A program made the position numbers and the translations under genes. The notes beneath the pieces were generated by a model. The model ran no database searches. It was given only the letters and a program-made list of their open reading frames with translations, and was not told the DNA's origin. From Pelagophyceae sp. CCMP2097 (lineage: Eukaryota > Sar > Pelagophyceae), in assembly GCA_026770575.1 (NCBI GenBank), contig MU657558.1, positions 14,449-26,287 on the forward strand: a DNA stretch of 11,839 bases, written 5' to 3'. Within the stretch, counting starts at the first letter, position 1; each line of letters starts with the position of its first letter. This document shows positions 1-7,912 of this stretch, in pieces.

Positions 1-193
1 CCCCACAAGGCTTCCCCGACAAAACCGACCAAAGAGCCAAAGTGTTTAGCCTCCCTTCCTTGCACGAGGCGGTCAAGAGCAATTATGCGCACAAACCACC
101 GCCACAGGCATGGGCATCCACAGCCTTTTGGCCTGGTAGCCTGTCTTTGTCATCGATTCGGCGGGCACTCCCTATTGGGCCAGCCCCACCCAG

Positions 194-212
194 GGTGGAT
201 TTTAAGCAAGCA
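194..212 (+). repeat. 19-mer shared with 2890-2908 (copy 1)
   Basis: The pattern GGTGGAT-NN-TAAGCAAGCA occurs here and again at 2890-2908, in the same orientation, differing only at the two middle bases. The second copy lies 118 nt downstream of the Nup85 stop codon. This copy could therefore mark the 3' flank of a gene lying left of the window, or both may be pieces of a dispersed repeat. Confidence 0.5.
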
Positions 213-236
213 TGCGGCAAAAGATATGTAAAAAAA

Positions 237-449
237 GTAGCTTGAAAAGTAGCTTGAAAAAAGTGAACTTGTCTAATTCCATCATCGAGTCTGAAGGATC
301 TGAGCGCGCTGGGCGCATCGGCGTCAGCAGGAGATGCGCATAGCACAGTTGGCTTGGTTCTTGCTCGTTAAAGCGTTTTAGGCGACGTTATACAAAGTGC
401 GAGGTCAGCTTGAAAGTACAATGTAGCTTGAAAAAAGTGAAGCTGTCTA
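237..449 (+). repeat. Duplicated AGCTTGAAA block
   Basis: A 27-nt motif at 249-275 recurs at 423-449 with 25 of 27 bases identical; both copies start GTAGCTTGAAAAAAGTGAA and end TGTCTA. Each is preceded by an extra shortened AGCTTGAAA unit: a perfect 12-nt tandem at 237-248 before copy 1, and a more distant unit near 406 before copy 2. So a two-unit block was probably duplicated and then diverged. No function is evident. Confidence 0.6.
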
Positions 450-480
450 GGAATCCTATTAGGAATTCCTAGGAATCCTA
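447..480. repeat. Triple TAGGAATCC tandem repeat
   Basis: Three head-to-tail units of 10-12 nt occur here. The outer two are the identical 12-mer CTAGGAATCCTA (447-458 and 469-480). The middle one is a variant containing the perfect palindrome AGGAATTCCT (461-470). The same 12-mer, on the minus strand, forms the extreme right end of element A (see 3266-4466), so this may be a stacked remnant or target of that family. Confidence 0.6.
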
Positions 481-637
481 CTGGTTAGAAAAAGTATTGT
501 GTACAAGTTGCTTCACGGTTGCGGTTAGGCGATACTCGAGTACTCGCCGACCCGACGGTGGCCAAGGCGGCGGCTCTTGCGGTTTGCCTTTCGGGATCTC
601 GCGCGGGCGCGCCGGAGGCCGCGCGCGTCCGCGGACG

Positions 638-2772
638 ATGATCGCGTGGCGGTCGAATGCGGCGCTCTGTTCCGTCGAGGCGACTGCGGGCGCCGCGTGG
701 GCAATGAACACCTATGCCGCCGGCTCGGAGACGCCTGAGACGACCCGCCTCGTCGAGCAGCTCACCGTGAGGAGCCCTTTTCCAAGCGCAGGAGCACCGC
801 CGGACGCACTGTTAGGCGATCCTCGACGACGAGCTGGACGGTGACGACGCGGCGTCCGTCGTCCGCGCGTCCGAGGTGTGCCGCACGGCGGTGCGCCGCA
901 CGTCGGACGTGCTTCTGGACGCCGAGGACGCCGTGGCCCAGCTCGTCGCAGTCGAGCGCGTCTGGGCCCTCTGCGAGGTGCGTCGCCGGCGTCTTGCGTG
1001 TCGCGTTCCTCGCCGTGAGCGCCGCGCCTCAGGCGGCTTTGCTGAGCTGCGACGCTGGGGCGCGCGCGGGGCTGCTGGCGCGGTGGCTGCGCGAAGTCGT
1101 CGTGGACGAAGCCGTGGCGCGCGACGAGCTCGAGGCCATGGTGCCGCACTTTGAAAGGCTCGAATACCCAGAGGCGTGGCGGCCCGCGGACGACCCCGCC
1201 GACGAGCTGGCGCCGTTCTGGCGCCTCGTCTACAGCCTAATCGCGCGCGGCGACGGCGAAGACGCCTGGGCCGTGCTGAATACGCACTCGAGCGCCAACG
1301 ACGCGTCCCCCCATTCGCGCGGCTGGGCAGACGTCGCCGACGTGCTGCGCGACATGCCGCGCGGCGTCGAAGCAGCGCAGGCGGGCGCCTGGGCGCGCTG
1401 GCAGCGGCGCGCGGCGCGGCTGCGGCGCGAGACGGCGCTCGGCGCTGCGGCGCCGGAGCTGCGGCCCGTCCTCGCCGCGCTCGACGGCGACGCGGCGGAC
1501 ATGGCGCCATTCCTGACGTGGGAGGAGCGTCTCTTGGCGCGGCTCCTCTACGCGGCGCCCTCGCCCGCGGACCTCGACTCGGTCGTCGCCGCGGCCGCGC
1601 AGGGCCTGCCGCGCGACTGCTTCGGCGACGTCAGCGGCGGCGACGACGTCGAGTCGCGCGCGCGGCGCGCCCTCGTCGGCGCAGTGTACGACGGCGACGC
1701 GGCGACGGCGGTGCGCGTCGTCTACGAGCTCGGCGGCGACGTGGGCGTCCTCGCCTGCGCCGCGGGCCTCGCCCGCCTCTGCGCCGCCGCGGGGCTCCTC
1801 GACGCGCCGCGCGGCGGCAAACGCGGCCTCGCCGACTGCCTCGCCGCCGAGGTGGCGCAGCGCGCCGAGGCGTCGCCGCATTGCGGCTGGGCCGTCGCGC
1901 TGAAAGTCCTCGGCCCTCGGCCACAGCGAGGCGCGCAGTGCCTGGCGACGCTGCGGCGCGCGAGGCCCGCGGGCGACGCAGACGCCCTCGCACTCGCGGC
2001 GGCCCTCGGCCGCGCCGGCCTCGCCGTCGAGGCGCGCTGCGTCCTCGCGCAGCGCGGCGACGCGGCCCTCCGCAGCGGCGACGTCCGAGGCGCGACGAAA
2101 TGGTTCGTGCGCGCAGAGGGCGCAGACGACGAGGCCACGTTCGCTGCCGACGGCCACCTCGAGCGCCTCTGCGCCGACGCGGCGAACGCGCTCGTCGCCG
2201 CGCTGCAGGCAGAGCTGCAGGCCGAATCGCGCGGCGGCGACTCGGACGCCGGCGACGCGGGGCTGCGCGACGCTTTGGGCATTTGCTCGGCCCTCGCCGA
2301 GTGCCCGCGGTCGGCGCTCGGCGCCGAGGCGAGCTTCCTTGCCGCGTACGCGCAGCTCGCGGCGGCCGCGCGGCGCGCGGCGCGCGGCGACGACGCCGCG
2401 CGCGATGCGGCGGCGCAGCAAGTCGCCGCGCTCCTCGCGGCGGCGCACCCGCCGCGGTGCGCCGCGCACCTCCTCTCGCTGGTGGCCGCGCTGCTCCGGC
2501 GCGGCGCGGCGCTGTCGAGCCTCGCCACGCTCACGGCGCGGCAGCGCCTCGTCGACCTCGACGCGTCGGCGCGCGGCTTCGGCGCCCCGCTCATCGACGC
2601 CGAGGCGCACCGATGGCTCGAGGTGGCGCTCGCCCGCGAACTCGTCGCCGCGTACGTCCGCGAGAACCGCGCCGACCACCGCGCGCCGCGCACCGCGCCG
2701 CCTGCGCCGCCCGCGCCGCCAGTAGCCTTTGAGCTCTCCGCCGAGGACCTCCTTGGGCCCGCGCCGCTCTGA
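638..2772 (+). CDS. NUP85: Nucleoporin Nup85, nuclear-pore Y-complex scaffold subunit
   Basis: Exons are 638-766, 816-977 and 1033-2772, giving 676 residues (human Nup85 is about 656). Both introns are phase 0: 767-815 (49 nt, GTGAGG...TAG) and 978-1032 (55 nt, GTGCGT...CAG). Nup85 is an alpha-helical scaffold protein of the Nup107-160 (Y) complex of the nuclear pore. The match to the family is colinear: RASEVCRTAVR and VERVWALCE (about 70-97), FWRLVYSLIARG...AWAVL (159-179), a W-rich ARWQRRAARLR helix, the LARLLYAAPSPADLD stretch, a C-terminal crown-like region with GDVRGATKWFVRAEGADD, and a final LARELVAAYVREN. All correspond to blocks of animal Nup85. A proline/alanine tail follows. ATG 638 is the first in-frame ATG; 704 is an alternative. 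Exon 1 is less certain because the N-terminus of this family is variable. Codon use is extremely GC3-rich, which creates long shadow frames. Confidence 0.88.
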
Positions 2773-2889
2773 AGCGGCGACGAGCCCGTGGCGCCTCGGA
2801 GGCTCGAGGACGCGCAAGCGAGCGCGCAAGTTCACGCTCGCGCCTCGCATTGACATCGACAAGAGCGCCCACGGAGCGGTTCCGCCGAC

Positions 2890-2908
2890 GGTGGATCATA
2901 AGCAAGCA
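2890..2908 (+). repeat. 19-mer shared with 194-212 (copy 2), inside a hairpin
   Basis: The sequence is GGTGGAT-CA-TAAGCAAGCA. It sits at the 5' side of a potential stem-loop: CGCCGACGGT at 2883-2892 can pair with its exact complement at 2933-2942, leaving a 40-nt loop. It lies 118 nt after the Nup85 stop, so a 3'-end processing or termination role is conceivable, but this is inference. Confidence 0.45.
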
Positions 2909-3006
2909 ATCGGTGGTTCGCGATCGACGCGGACCGTCGGCGCGTCAGACGCGGCACGGCGGGCGGAATTGGGTTGATCGAATTAGTTCTTTTCCAGACT
3001 GCTCGA

Positions 3007-3036
3007 GCGACGAGGTGTGTATCCCCACCTCGTCGC
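3007..3036. repeat. Perfect 11-bp hairpin downstream of Nup85
   Basis: GCGACGAGGTG (3007-3017) and its exact reverse complement (3026-3036) flank an 8-nt loop. It lies 234 nt past the Nup85 stop. It could be an RNA 3'-end structure or a short palindrome left by a mobile element. No U-run follows, so it is not a bacterial-type terminator. Confidence 0.55.
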
Positions 3037-3265
3037 CGCAAGCAGCACCGCAGCCGCTCACGCTCGTCGCATGGCCGATACGGGGGCTTTTTGGATTTCT
3101 TTAAATCTTTTCGGGTCTCGAGAGCAGCCAATAATACCGCCGCCGGGAGGAGCAAAATCCCTCGCCTCGTACCTTGGCCTTTACTAGTAGCGCGACGTCC
3201 GAGTTCCGCTGGAACTCGACGAGGGCCCCGATTCTTAGATTAAATTTTCGATTCTTCAAAAAGTT

Positions 3266-4466
3266 TAGGATTCCTAACACCGATTTGGGCCTCGGGTTAT
3301 TTCCGCCAATTGCGGCGAGACCGGTCTTAAACGACGCGGCTCGGCGCGACTTGGCGGCTGGCGCAAACCATTTTTCCCGTAGCCCTCCTGGGGCGCGCAT
3401 ACAAGCCTCCCATAGTTCATCACTTTTCTTGCAATTACAACGCCATCTCGCGCTGAGAATTCTCTTCTGCCGCGCGTTTGGGCGCGGCGGCGACGTCTCA
3501 AGGAGGATGCTGCGCAAATATCGACCGCGATTCGTGCCAGCGCCGCTTACGTCTTCAAGCCCCGGGCTGTGGCGGCGGCGATGAAGTATCAGCCTCCGGC
3601 AGCGTCGATGGCGAAATTGACGCCGGCGGTGGATGCGCGCGACGCGCCACGACGACGTACGGTCATGCGGTCGCTGCTCGTGCGGATCATGTTGGAGGAC
3701 GGGCGCGACGCCTAGCGTCGTCGACGCTTGGGCGACTCGGTTCCGCGCAGCGCGGGCGAGTCGGTGCGTACGGCCGTGTCCTCGCTCGGCTTATCGGCGT
3801 CCATGGTGCGGCCCGTCGGGCAACTGTGCCTGCAGTACTCTCGGGCAGCGTGTCGTCGGTGATGCGGCGGGGCGTGTCTTCGGCCGTCGCGTGGGACCTG
3901 CTCTAGGGACGCGCGGCGGAGCGCGGCGGATGACGGCGAACAGCTACGGTCCCGCTGCGAGACACACCTCTCGTGCCGCGTGGTGGCTCATGGGACGAGG
4001 CGTCCACGGCTCGTACGACCAGAGGAAAGCGGCTGCCCATGACGTCAAGCGGCGCAGCGCCGGAGTAGCCCTTGATCTCAGGCGCCATGCGGGCACTCTG
4101 AAGTCATCAGTGCTTCGCCAGCGGCGCCGACTTGGCCAGTGACTCGCAGCACATCGAGGAGCACCTCCGAGGCTCTAACACTACCGTCTTGGCCCTCGGT
4201 AGTGTCCATCGCCACCGCCGGGCCGCCAAAGTAGACGCTCACGGCCCGCGGCCTGTAGGTGGCCAAATCGCACCCAACTTAGCACCCAACCTGCGCCCCG
4301 CGAAGCAGGACGCATCGGCGCCAGTCCGCCGCGCTGCGCCGGACTCTACACCCGACTTCCCCCAGCCGAGGGCTCCTTCGAAGGCGTTTGAACCAATTTG
4401 AAAAGTTTTAAAAAGTACGCCCGATTCGAGGTTATGGGCTACCTGAAATCGGTGTTAGGATTCCTA
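3266..4466. mobile_element. Element A: TA-bounded, 21-bp inverted-repeat element (MITE-like)
   Basis: The left end (3266-3286, TAGGATTCCTAACACCG...) and the right end (4446-4466) are reverse complements at 20 of 21 positions. The mismatch is at the sixth base from the outside. Both ends begin with TA, so TA may be the target duplication, as in Tc1/mariner-type elements and Stowaway-like MITEs; class is inference. The 1.2-kb interior has no recognisable transposase. Its longest open stretch, 3633-4142 (+), resembles nothing I know and looks like GC-driven noise. Another stretch in frame 2, about 3455-3717, encodes an alanine-rich peptide ending RRTVMRSLLVRIMLEDGRDA. That could be a captured gene fragment. 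Confidence 0.55.
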
Positions 4467-4467
4467 G

Positions 4468-5023
4468 TACAAGGGGTATCGGCGATAAAGCCGACCTCAA
4501 GTGGCGCAAGTTTGTGCCTCCAAGAGGCCGCCTGCGGGGGTGGGCGTGGTCGCTATGGGCCTCCCTGCCCCCCGGGGTGTCCGTGACATGATCAGCCTCG
4601 AGGAGGGCGCCTTGCAAGGGCGTGAACAAGCGTTTCCCCCAATATTTTGGACTTGATAAAATCTTTATTTGCCTCTTTACCTTGATTTTGAACTGATTTT
4701 GCCTCCGTATTGCGAAGGTTCGGGCCCGGCTGTCCATCGCAGGACCGCCCGGATCAAAAAACTGGCTATGTGACGGGGCGGGTCCATACGTACTGGGGTG
4801 GTATTTGACTTGTCCAGTACGAGTGCCGCGAGTGGCGCTTCAGACGAGCCAAAACAGACGTTCTGATTTTTAGTTTGGGCGTTTTTAACAAAAGATTTTT
4901 TTGGGCCATGGCATTGCCGGACTCAGCGCGACGTCCTCTATGACTTCCAACAGGGCCAAACTCCAACCGACGAAAACTCCGATGGACAGAAAGTCCTCAG
5001 CGTCATTAGCGATACCCCTTGTA
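4468..5023. mobile_element. Element B: TA-bounded segment with 14-bp inverted ends
   Basis: TACAAGGGGTATCG at 4468-4481 is the exact reverse complement of 5010-5023. The left end starts one base after element A stops. The right end's TA (5022-5023) is the same TA with which element C begins. The 556-nt interior is less GC-rich than the genes and has no recognisable coding capacity. It contains a hairpin, CGTACTGG (4789-4796) pairing with 4814-4821. Fourteen bases alone would be weak evidence. The exact abutment on both neighbours makes an element more likely. Confidence 0.45.
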
Positions 5024-5606
5024 GGGAATGGCCTCTCCAATTTGGTACGCCCTGATTTTCACCCAACTTGGTACGCTTTGACCTTTTTCGCTCAAGCGGG
5101 TCGATCCGGCCTCTCCCGGGGCCTCGTTTCGCGGCGTGGCGCGGCTCGATGCCAACCGACCGCGCCTCGACCTTCAAATGAGGAAGGCCGGGGCGCCAAT
5201 CTGACGCCAGGGCCATTCTCGTGACAACTACTCCGGTTGAAAAATAAAGCTTTGCGCGCGATCTGGATGCTCCCAGAGGCCCGCTTCACGGCGCGGGCCC
5301 CGCGACGGCCGCACTGACGACATACCAAAGCAGCCGCACCTCTTCGACGGGAGACTCGCGCCGAACCACCGCCGCCGGCCAAGAGATTTTGGCCAACTTG
5401 CCTTTTTGGCGAAGCTTAGCGGGTTGGTGGCTGGTTCAACCAGCCCTCGGGCGAGCCTGAAATTTGGGCAGCTCGCAGAGACCATCGTCCCGGGCCCCGA
5501 TCCGAAGTATCAGCCTCGTAGTCGGCGTACAGCCTGCCCGGCGCTAAAAATAGCGAAAGCGTACCAAATTAGGAGAGCGTACCAAATTGGAGAGGCCATT
5601 CCCTAC
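5021..5606. mobile_element. Element C: 30-bp perfect inverted-repeat element (MITE-like)
   Basis: Positions 5021-5050 and 5577-5606 are perfect 30-bp reverse complements, beginning GTAGGGAATGGCC and ending GGTACGC inwards. A second, imperfect subterminal pair lies just inside, about 5064-5080 against 5556-5573, both containing GTACCAA/TTGGTAC. If TA (5022-5023 and 5604-5605) is the target duplication, the element proper is 5024-5603. No transposase is encoded. A 17-nt near-perfect palindrome (GGCTGG...CCAGCC) sits at 5429-5445. The right end is only about 94 nt from the start codon of the monooxygenase gene, so the element probably forms part of its promoter. Confidence 0.7.
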
Positions 5607-5699
5607 TTTTGCCCGCGCGTTCTTCAAGGCACCGGAGCTCCGCTGCGGCAGACGGGCGGCTCAAGGTGCTCACCTATCGCCGTAGTATCGGGCCGGACC

Positions 5700-6966
5700 A
5701 TGTCGACGATCGCCGCGGCGCTGCGGAGCAAGCTCAAGGTGCCCGTGATCGGCGCGCCGCTGTTCCTCGTGCGTCGTCGAAATTGCCTCCCCGGGGACGT
5801 CCTTTGCCTCGGGCCCTCGGCGCTTGCCCCGGAGAACACGTCCCTCGGAGCCTTTCGCGTTACGGAGCCGCCGTCAGGTGTCGAACCCGGCGTTGGTGGT
5901 CGCGCAGTGCTCGGCGGGCATCGTGGGTTCGTTTCCGGCGCTGAACGCGCGTGGCGCGGGCCGCGAGTCGACGCTGGAAGAGTGGCTCGTGGACATTAAG
6001 GCGCGCCTCGACGACGTGCCCGGCGCGGCGCCGTTCGCCGTGAACCAAATCGTGCACAAGTCGAACAAACGCGTCATGGACGACATGGAGCTTATTGTGA
6101 AGCACCGCGTCCCCATCGTCATCACGTCCCTCGGCGCGCGCGAGGACATCAACGAGGCGGTACACTCGTACGGCGGTTTGGTCTTCCACGACGTCATCAA
6201 CAACGCGTTCGCACGCAAGGCTGTGGCAAAAGGTGCCGACGGCCTCGTCGCCGTGGCGCACGGCGCCGGCGGCCACGCGGGCAGCCTCTCGCCGTTCGCG
6301 CTCATCGAGGAGATCCGAGAGTGGTTCGACGGGCCGCTCGCGCTCAGCGGCGCCATCGGCTCGGGCCGCGCCGTCGCCGCCGCCATCGCCGCAGGCGCCG
6401 TGCGTGCGCCTTGCAGAGGCGTCGGACCCGACGCGTCGACGGCGCTCCAGAGGCACGGGTCTAACCGGCCGCGTAGGACTTTGGCTATGTGGGTTCTGCG
6501 TTCATCGCGACGGACGAGGCGAACGCGTCGCAGGGGTACAAGCAGGCGCTCGTCGACGGCGCCGCGGGAGACATTGTGTGCGTGCGACGCGCTGGCGGCC
6601 GCCGGCGCGCGGGTGCATGGATACCCTGGAAGCCCAGTGCTTGTAGTACCGTCGCAGGTACACGAACCTGTTCACGGGCGTCCACGGCAACTACCTCAAG
6701 CCGAGCATCAAAGCCGCGGGCCTCGACCCGGACAACCTGCCCGCATCCGACCCGTCCAAGCTCGACCTCGGCGAGACGGCCAAGGCGAGCCTGGCACCGC
6801 CCGAGCCCCGCCGCCGCCCGAGCGCGGCCCGTAGGCGTGGCGCGACATTTGGGGCTGTGGGCAGGGCATCGCACCGATCAAGGCCGTGCTGCCGGCGGCA
6901 GACGTCGTCAAACGCTTCCGAAACGAGTTCGAACAGGCGCAAGCCCGCCTCCACGCTTTTGCATAA
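5700..6966 (+). CDS. Nitronate monooxygenase (2-nitropropane dioxygenase family)
   Basis: Exons are 5700-5768, 5878-6399, 6477-6577, 6658-6784 and 6835-6966, giving 316 residues. The family comprises FMN-dependent TIM-barrel enzymes that oxidise nitronates such as propionate 3-nitronate; the substrate of this member is not known. The start LRSKLKVPVIGAPLFL (8-23) joins VSNPALVVAQCSAGIVGSFP (24-43). Next come APFAVNQIVHKSN, VPIVITSLGARED, the flavin-site HGAGGHAG (151-158), GPLALSGAI, YVGSAFIATDEA (201-212), LFTGVHGNYLKPSI (235-248) and KAWRDIWGCGQG (273-284). This order and spacing match full-length bacterial homologues. Introns are 5769-5877, 6400-6476 and 6578-6657, all with GTGCGT donors, and 6785-6834 with a GC donor (GCGAGC...TAG). 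There is no targeting peptide, so the enzyme is probably cytosolic. The close match to bacterial enzymes suggests bacterial ancestry, while the four introns show it is a settled nuclear gene. Confidence 0.9.
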
Positions 6967-7117
6967 ACGCCCTTTTGGACACTGCGCCCCAATAGAGCTG
7001 CAGGCTCGCGTTTCTCCGGGCGCTGCCCCGACCGGGCCCCTGCGTCTCGAGAGGTGTTCGAACCGAGCCATATTTTAGCGTTTGCGGCCGCGCACTCGTC
7101 CAAAAGGTCCGTGTCGG
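6967..7117. other. Convergent intergenic region
   Basis: These 151 nt separate the stop of the monooxygenase gene from the stop of the minus-strand gene, so they carry both 3' ends. I see no AATAAA on either strand; AAAATA on the minus strand near 7071-7076 is a possible weak variant. Confidence 0.4.
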
Positions 7118-7798
7118 CTACTTGGCAGGTCGCGGATCTTGTTGCACGACGACGGCCACATTCCAGGGGGCCATGTGGCAGTCTTTGACGCCGACCTTTT
7201 CGCACGCGATCTGGAGCTCCGCGCGCACCTCGGACTGCATCTCCGGGTGGGCCTGTGCGGCGCCGACGAGCGCCTCGATGCAGTGCGACTTTGCCGTCTG
7301 CTGTTTGTCGGTCCACTCGCGGCCCGCCAGATTGTTGGCGGACACAGTCACCGGGTTGATGAACTTACTTAGCAGTCCGTCGGGCCAGCGCAGCTGCACG
7401 TCCAAGCCCTCGCAGTCCTTGCCGAGCTGGTCAGCGACGATCTTACACAAGTCGCCGTGCCTGCTGTCTTTGAGCGTGACGCGGACGTGCGAGCAGTCGT
7501 TCTGCGCATTACCGGCCGACGAGCATTGCTTGCCACCGGCGAACGTCGCTTTCTGCAGGATCTCGTGCACGATGTCGTCGACGACGATGAGGATGTCGCG
7601 CTTGGCCACCGTGTAAATACGATAGACGTACAGGCGCACGTAGCCAACCGGCTCGCACGAGTAGAGCTCCGGCCGGTCCTTGCCCGACAGGCTCGCCGGG
7701 AGCGCAAACCTGGCGGGGCAGAACCGGTGGATGTTCGCCGGGTTCTCGCGTATTAGCTTCATGAGCGCCATCGCGTCTTCGCTCAGGTAGCCGGGCAT
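7118..7798 (-). CDS. Unrecognised intronless protein, 226 residues
   Basis: A single open frame runs from ATG at 7798 to TAG at 7118-7120. I do not recognise the family. The product starts MPGYLSEDAMALMKLI and contains GYVRLYVYRIYTVAKRDILI, DDIVHEILQKATF, LDVQLRWPDGLLSKFINPV and HPEMQSEVRAELQIACEKVG. It has nine cysteines, spread rather than paired, and no signal peptide or membrane segment. The mix of strand-like hydrophobic stretches and amphipathic helices suggests a folded soluble alpha/beta domain. Its composition is balanced (K, D, I, N, F present), unlike the R/A-only shadow frames nearby, which supports a real gene. An in-frame ATG at 7891 exists, but it would leave only 21 nt to the divergent start, so 7798 is preferred. 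It is the only gene here without introns. Confidence 0.72.
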   Translation of the reverse strand: MPGYLSEDAMALMKLIRENPANIHRFCPARFALPASLSGKDRPELYSCEPVGYVRLYVYRIYTVAKRDILIVVDDIVHEILQKATFAGGKQCSSAGNAQNDCSHVRVTLKDSRHGDLCKIVADQLGKDCEGLDVQLRWPDGLLSKFINPVTVSANNLAGREWTDKQQTAKSHCIEALVGAAQAHPEMQSEVRAELQIACEKVGVKDCHMAPWNVAVVVQQDPRPAK

Positions 7799-7912
7799 GG
7801 TCGGAGAACGAGTTAGGGGACACGATGAGTTCGAGAACTGTGGCGCGTTTTTTGTATCGCAAACTTGAACGCCGACTCGGATTGGGTCCATTCATTGCGT
7901 GGCGGCGCGAGT
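7799..7912. promoter_or_regulatory. Divergent promoter region
   Basis: These 114 nt lie between the ATG of the unknown minus-strand gene (7798) and the ATG of the PX gene (7913), so they must hold both promoters and both 5' leaders. The stretch is richer in A and T than its flanks. It contains a T-run (near 7849-7854) and a small inverted GTTC-GA-GAAC. No clear TATA box is seen in either direction. Confidence 0.5.

Larger units (their letters stand above)
1..637. other. Gene-free region left of Nup85 with short repeats
   Basis: No reading frame here resembles a protein family on either strand. The left part is less GC-rich than the coding regions. It holds a duplicated 27-nt motif (249-275 and 423-449), a triple TAGGAAT-type tandem (447-480) and a 19-mer (194-212) that recurs 118 nt past the Nup85 stop. 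The right part (about 540-637) is GC-rich and is probably the promoter and 5' leader of Nup85. The Nup85 exon 1 frame stays open upstream to about 497 but contains no ATG before 638. An additional upstream coding exon cannot be excluded. Confidence 0.6.
2773..3265. other. Gene-free 3' flank of Nup85 with two hairpins
   Basis: I see no coding gene. From 2773 to about 2950 the sequence is GC-rich 3' flank; after that it becomes more mixed in composition. No AATAAA was seen. It holds a 10-bp stem (2883-2892 with 2933-2942), whose loop contains the TAAGCAAGCA motif, and a perfect 11-bp hairpin at 3007-3036. Confidence 0.55.

Noticed and set aside
497..637. N-terminal extension of Nup85 from 497
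   Set aside because: The codon at 497 is TTG, not ATG, and no in-frame ATG occurs before 638. The extension could be real only if an upstream exon joins it.
1237..2862. Long minus-strand open frame (541 codons) and plus-strand frame 1176-2732 (518 codons)
   Set aside because: Both overlap Nup85 exon 3 and are almost only Arg, Ala, Gly and Pro. They are shadows caused by extreme GC3 in the real frame, which matches Nup85 over its length.
3903..4088. Minus-strand peptide with MAPEIKGYSGAAPLDVMG, similar to a protein-kinase APE...DVW segment
   Set aside because: The match is about 15 residues. No DFG, HRD or later kinase motif is found in any frame nearby, and it lies inside element A. It could be a decayed kinase fragment, but the support is too thin.
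3633..4142. 169-codon plus-strand open frame in element A
   Set aside because: Composition is Arg/Ala/Cys-rich with no family resemblance. Stops are rare here simply because the DNA is GC-rich.
7122..7616. Plus-strand open frames opposite the unknown minus-strand gene (for example 7122-7616)
   Set aside because: The minus-strand frame is longer and uninterrupted and has a balanced composition with an ATG start. The plus frames lack any motif.
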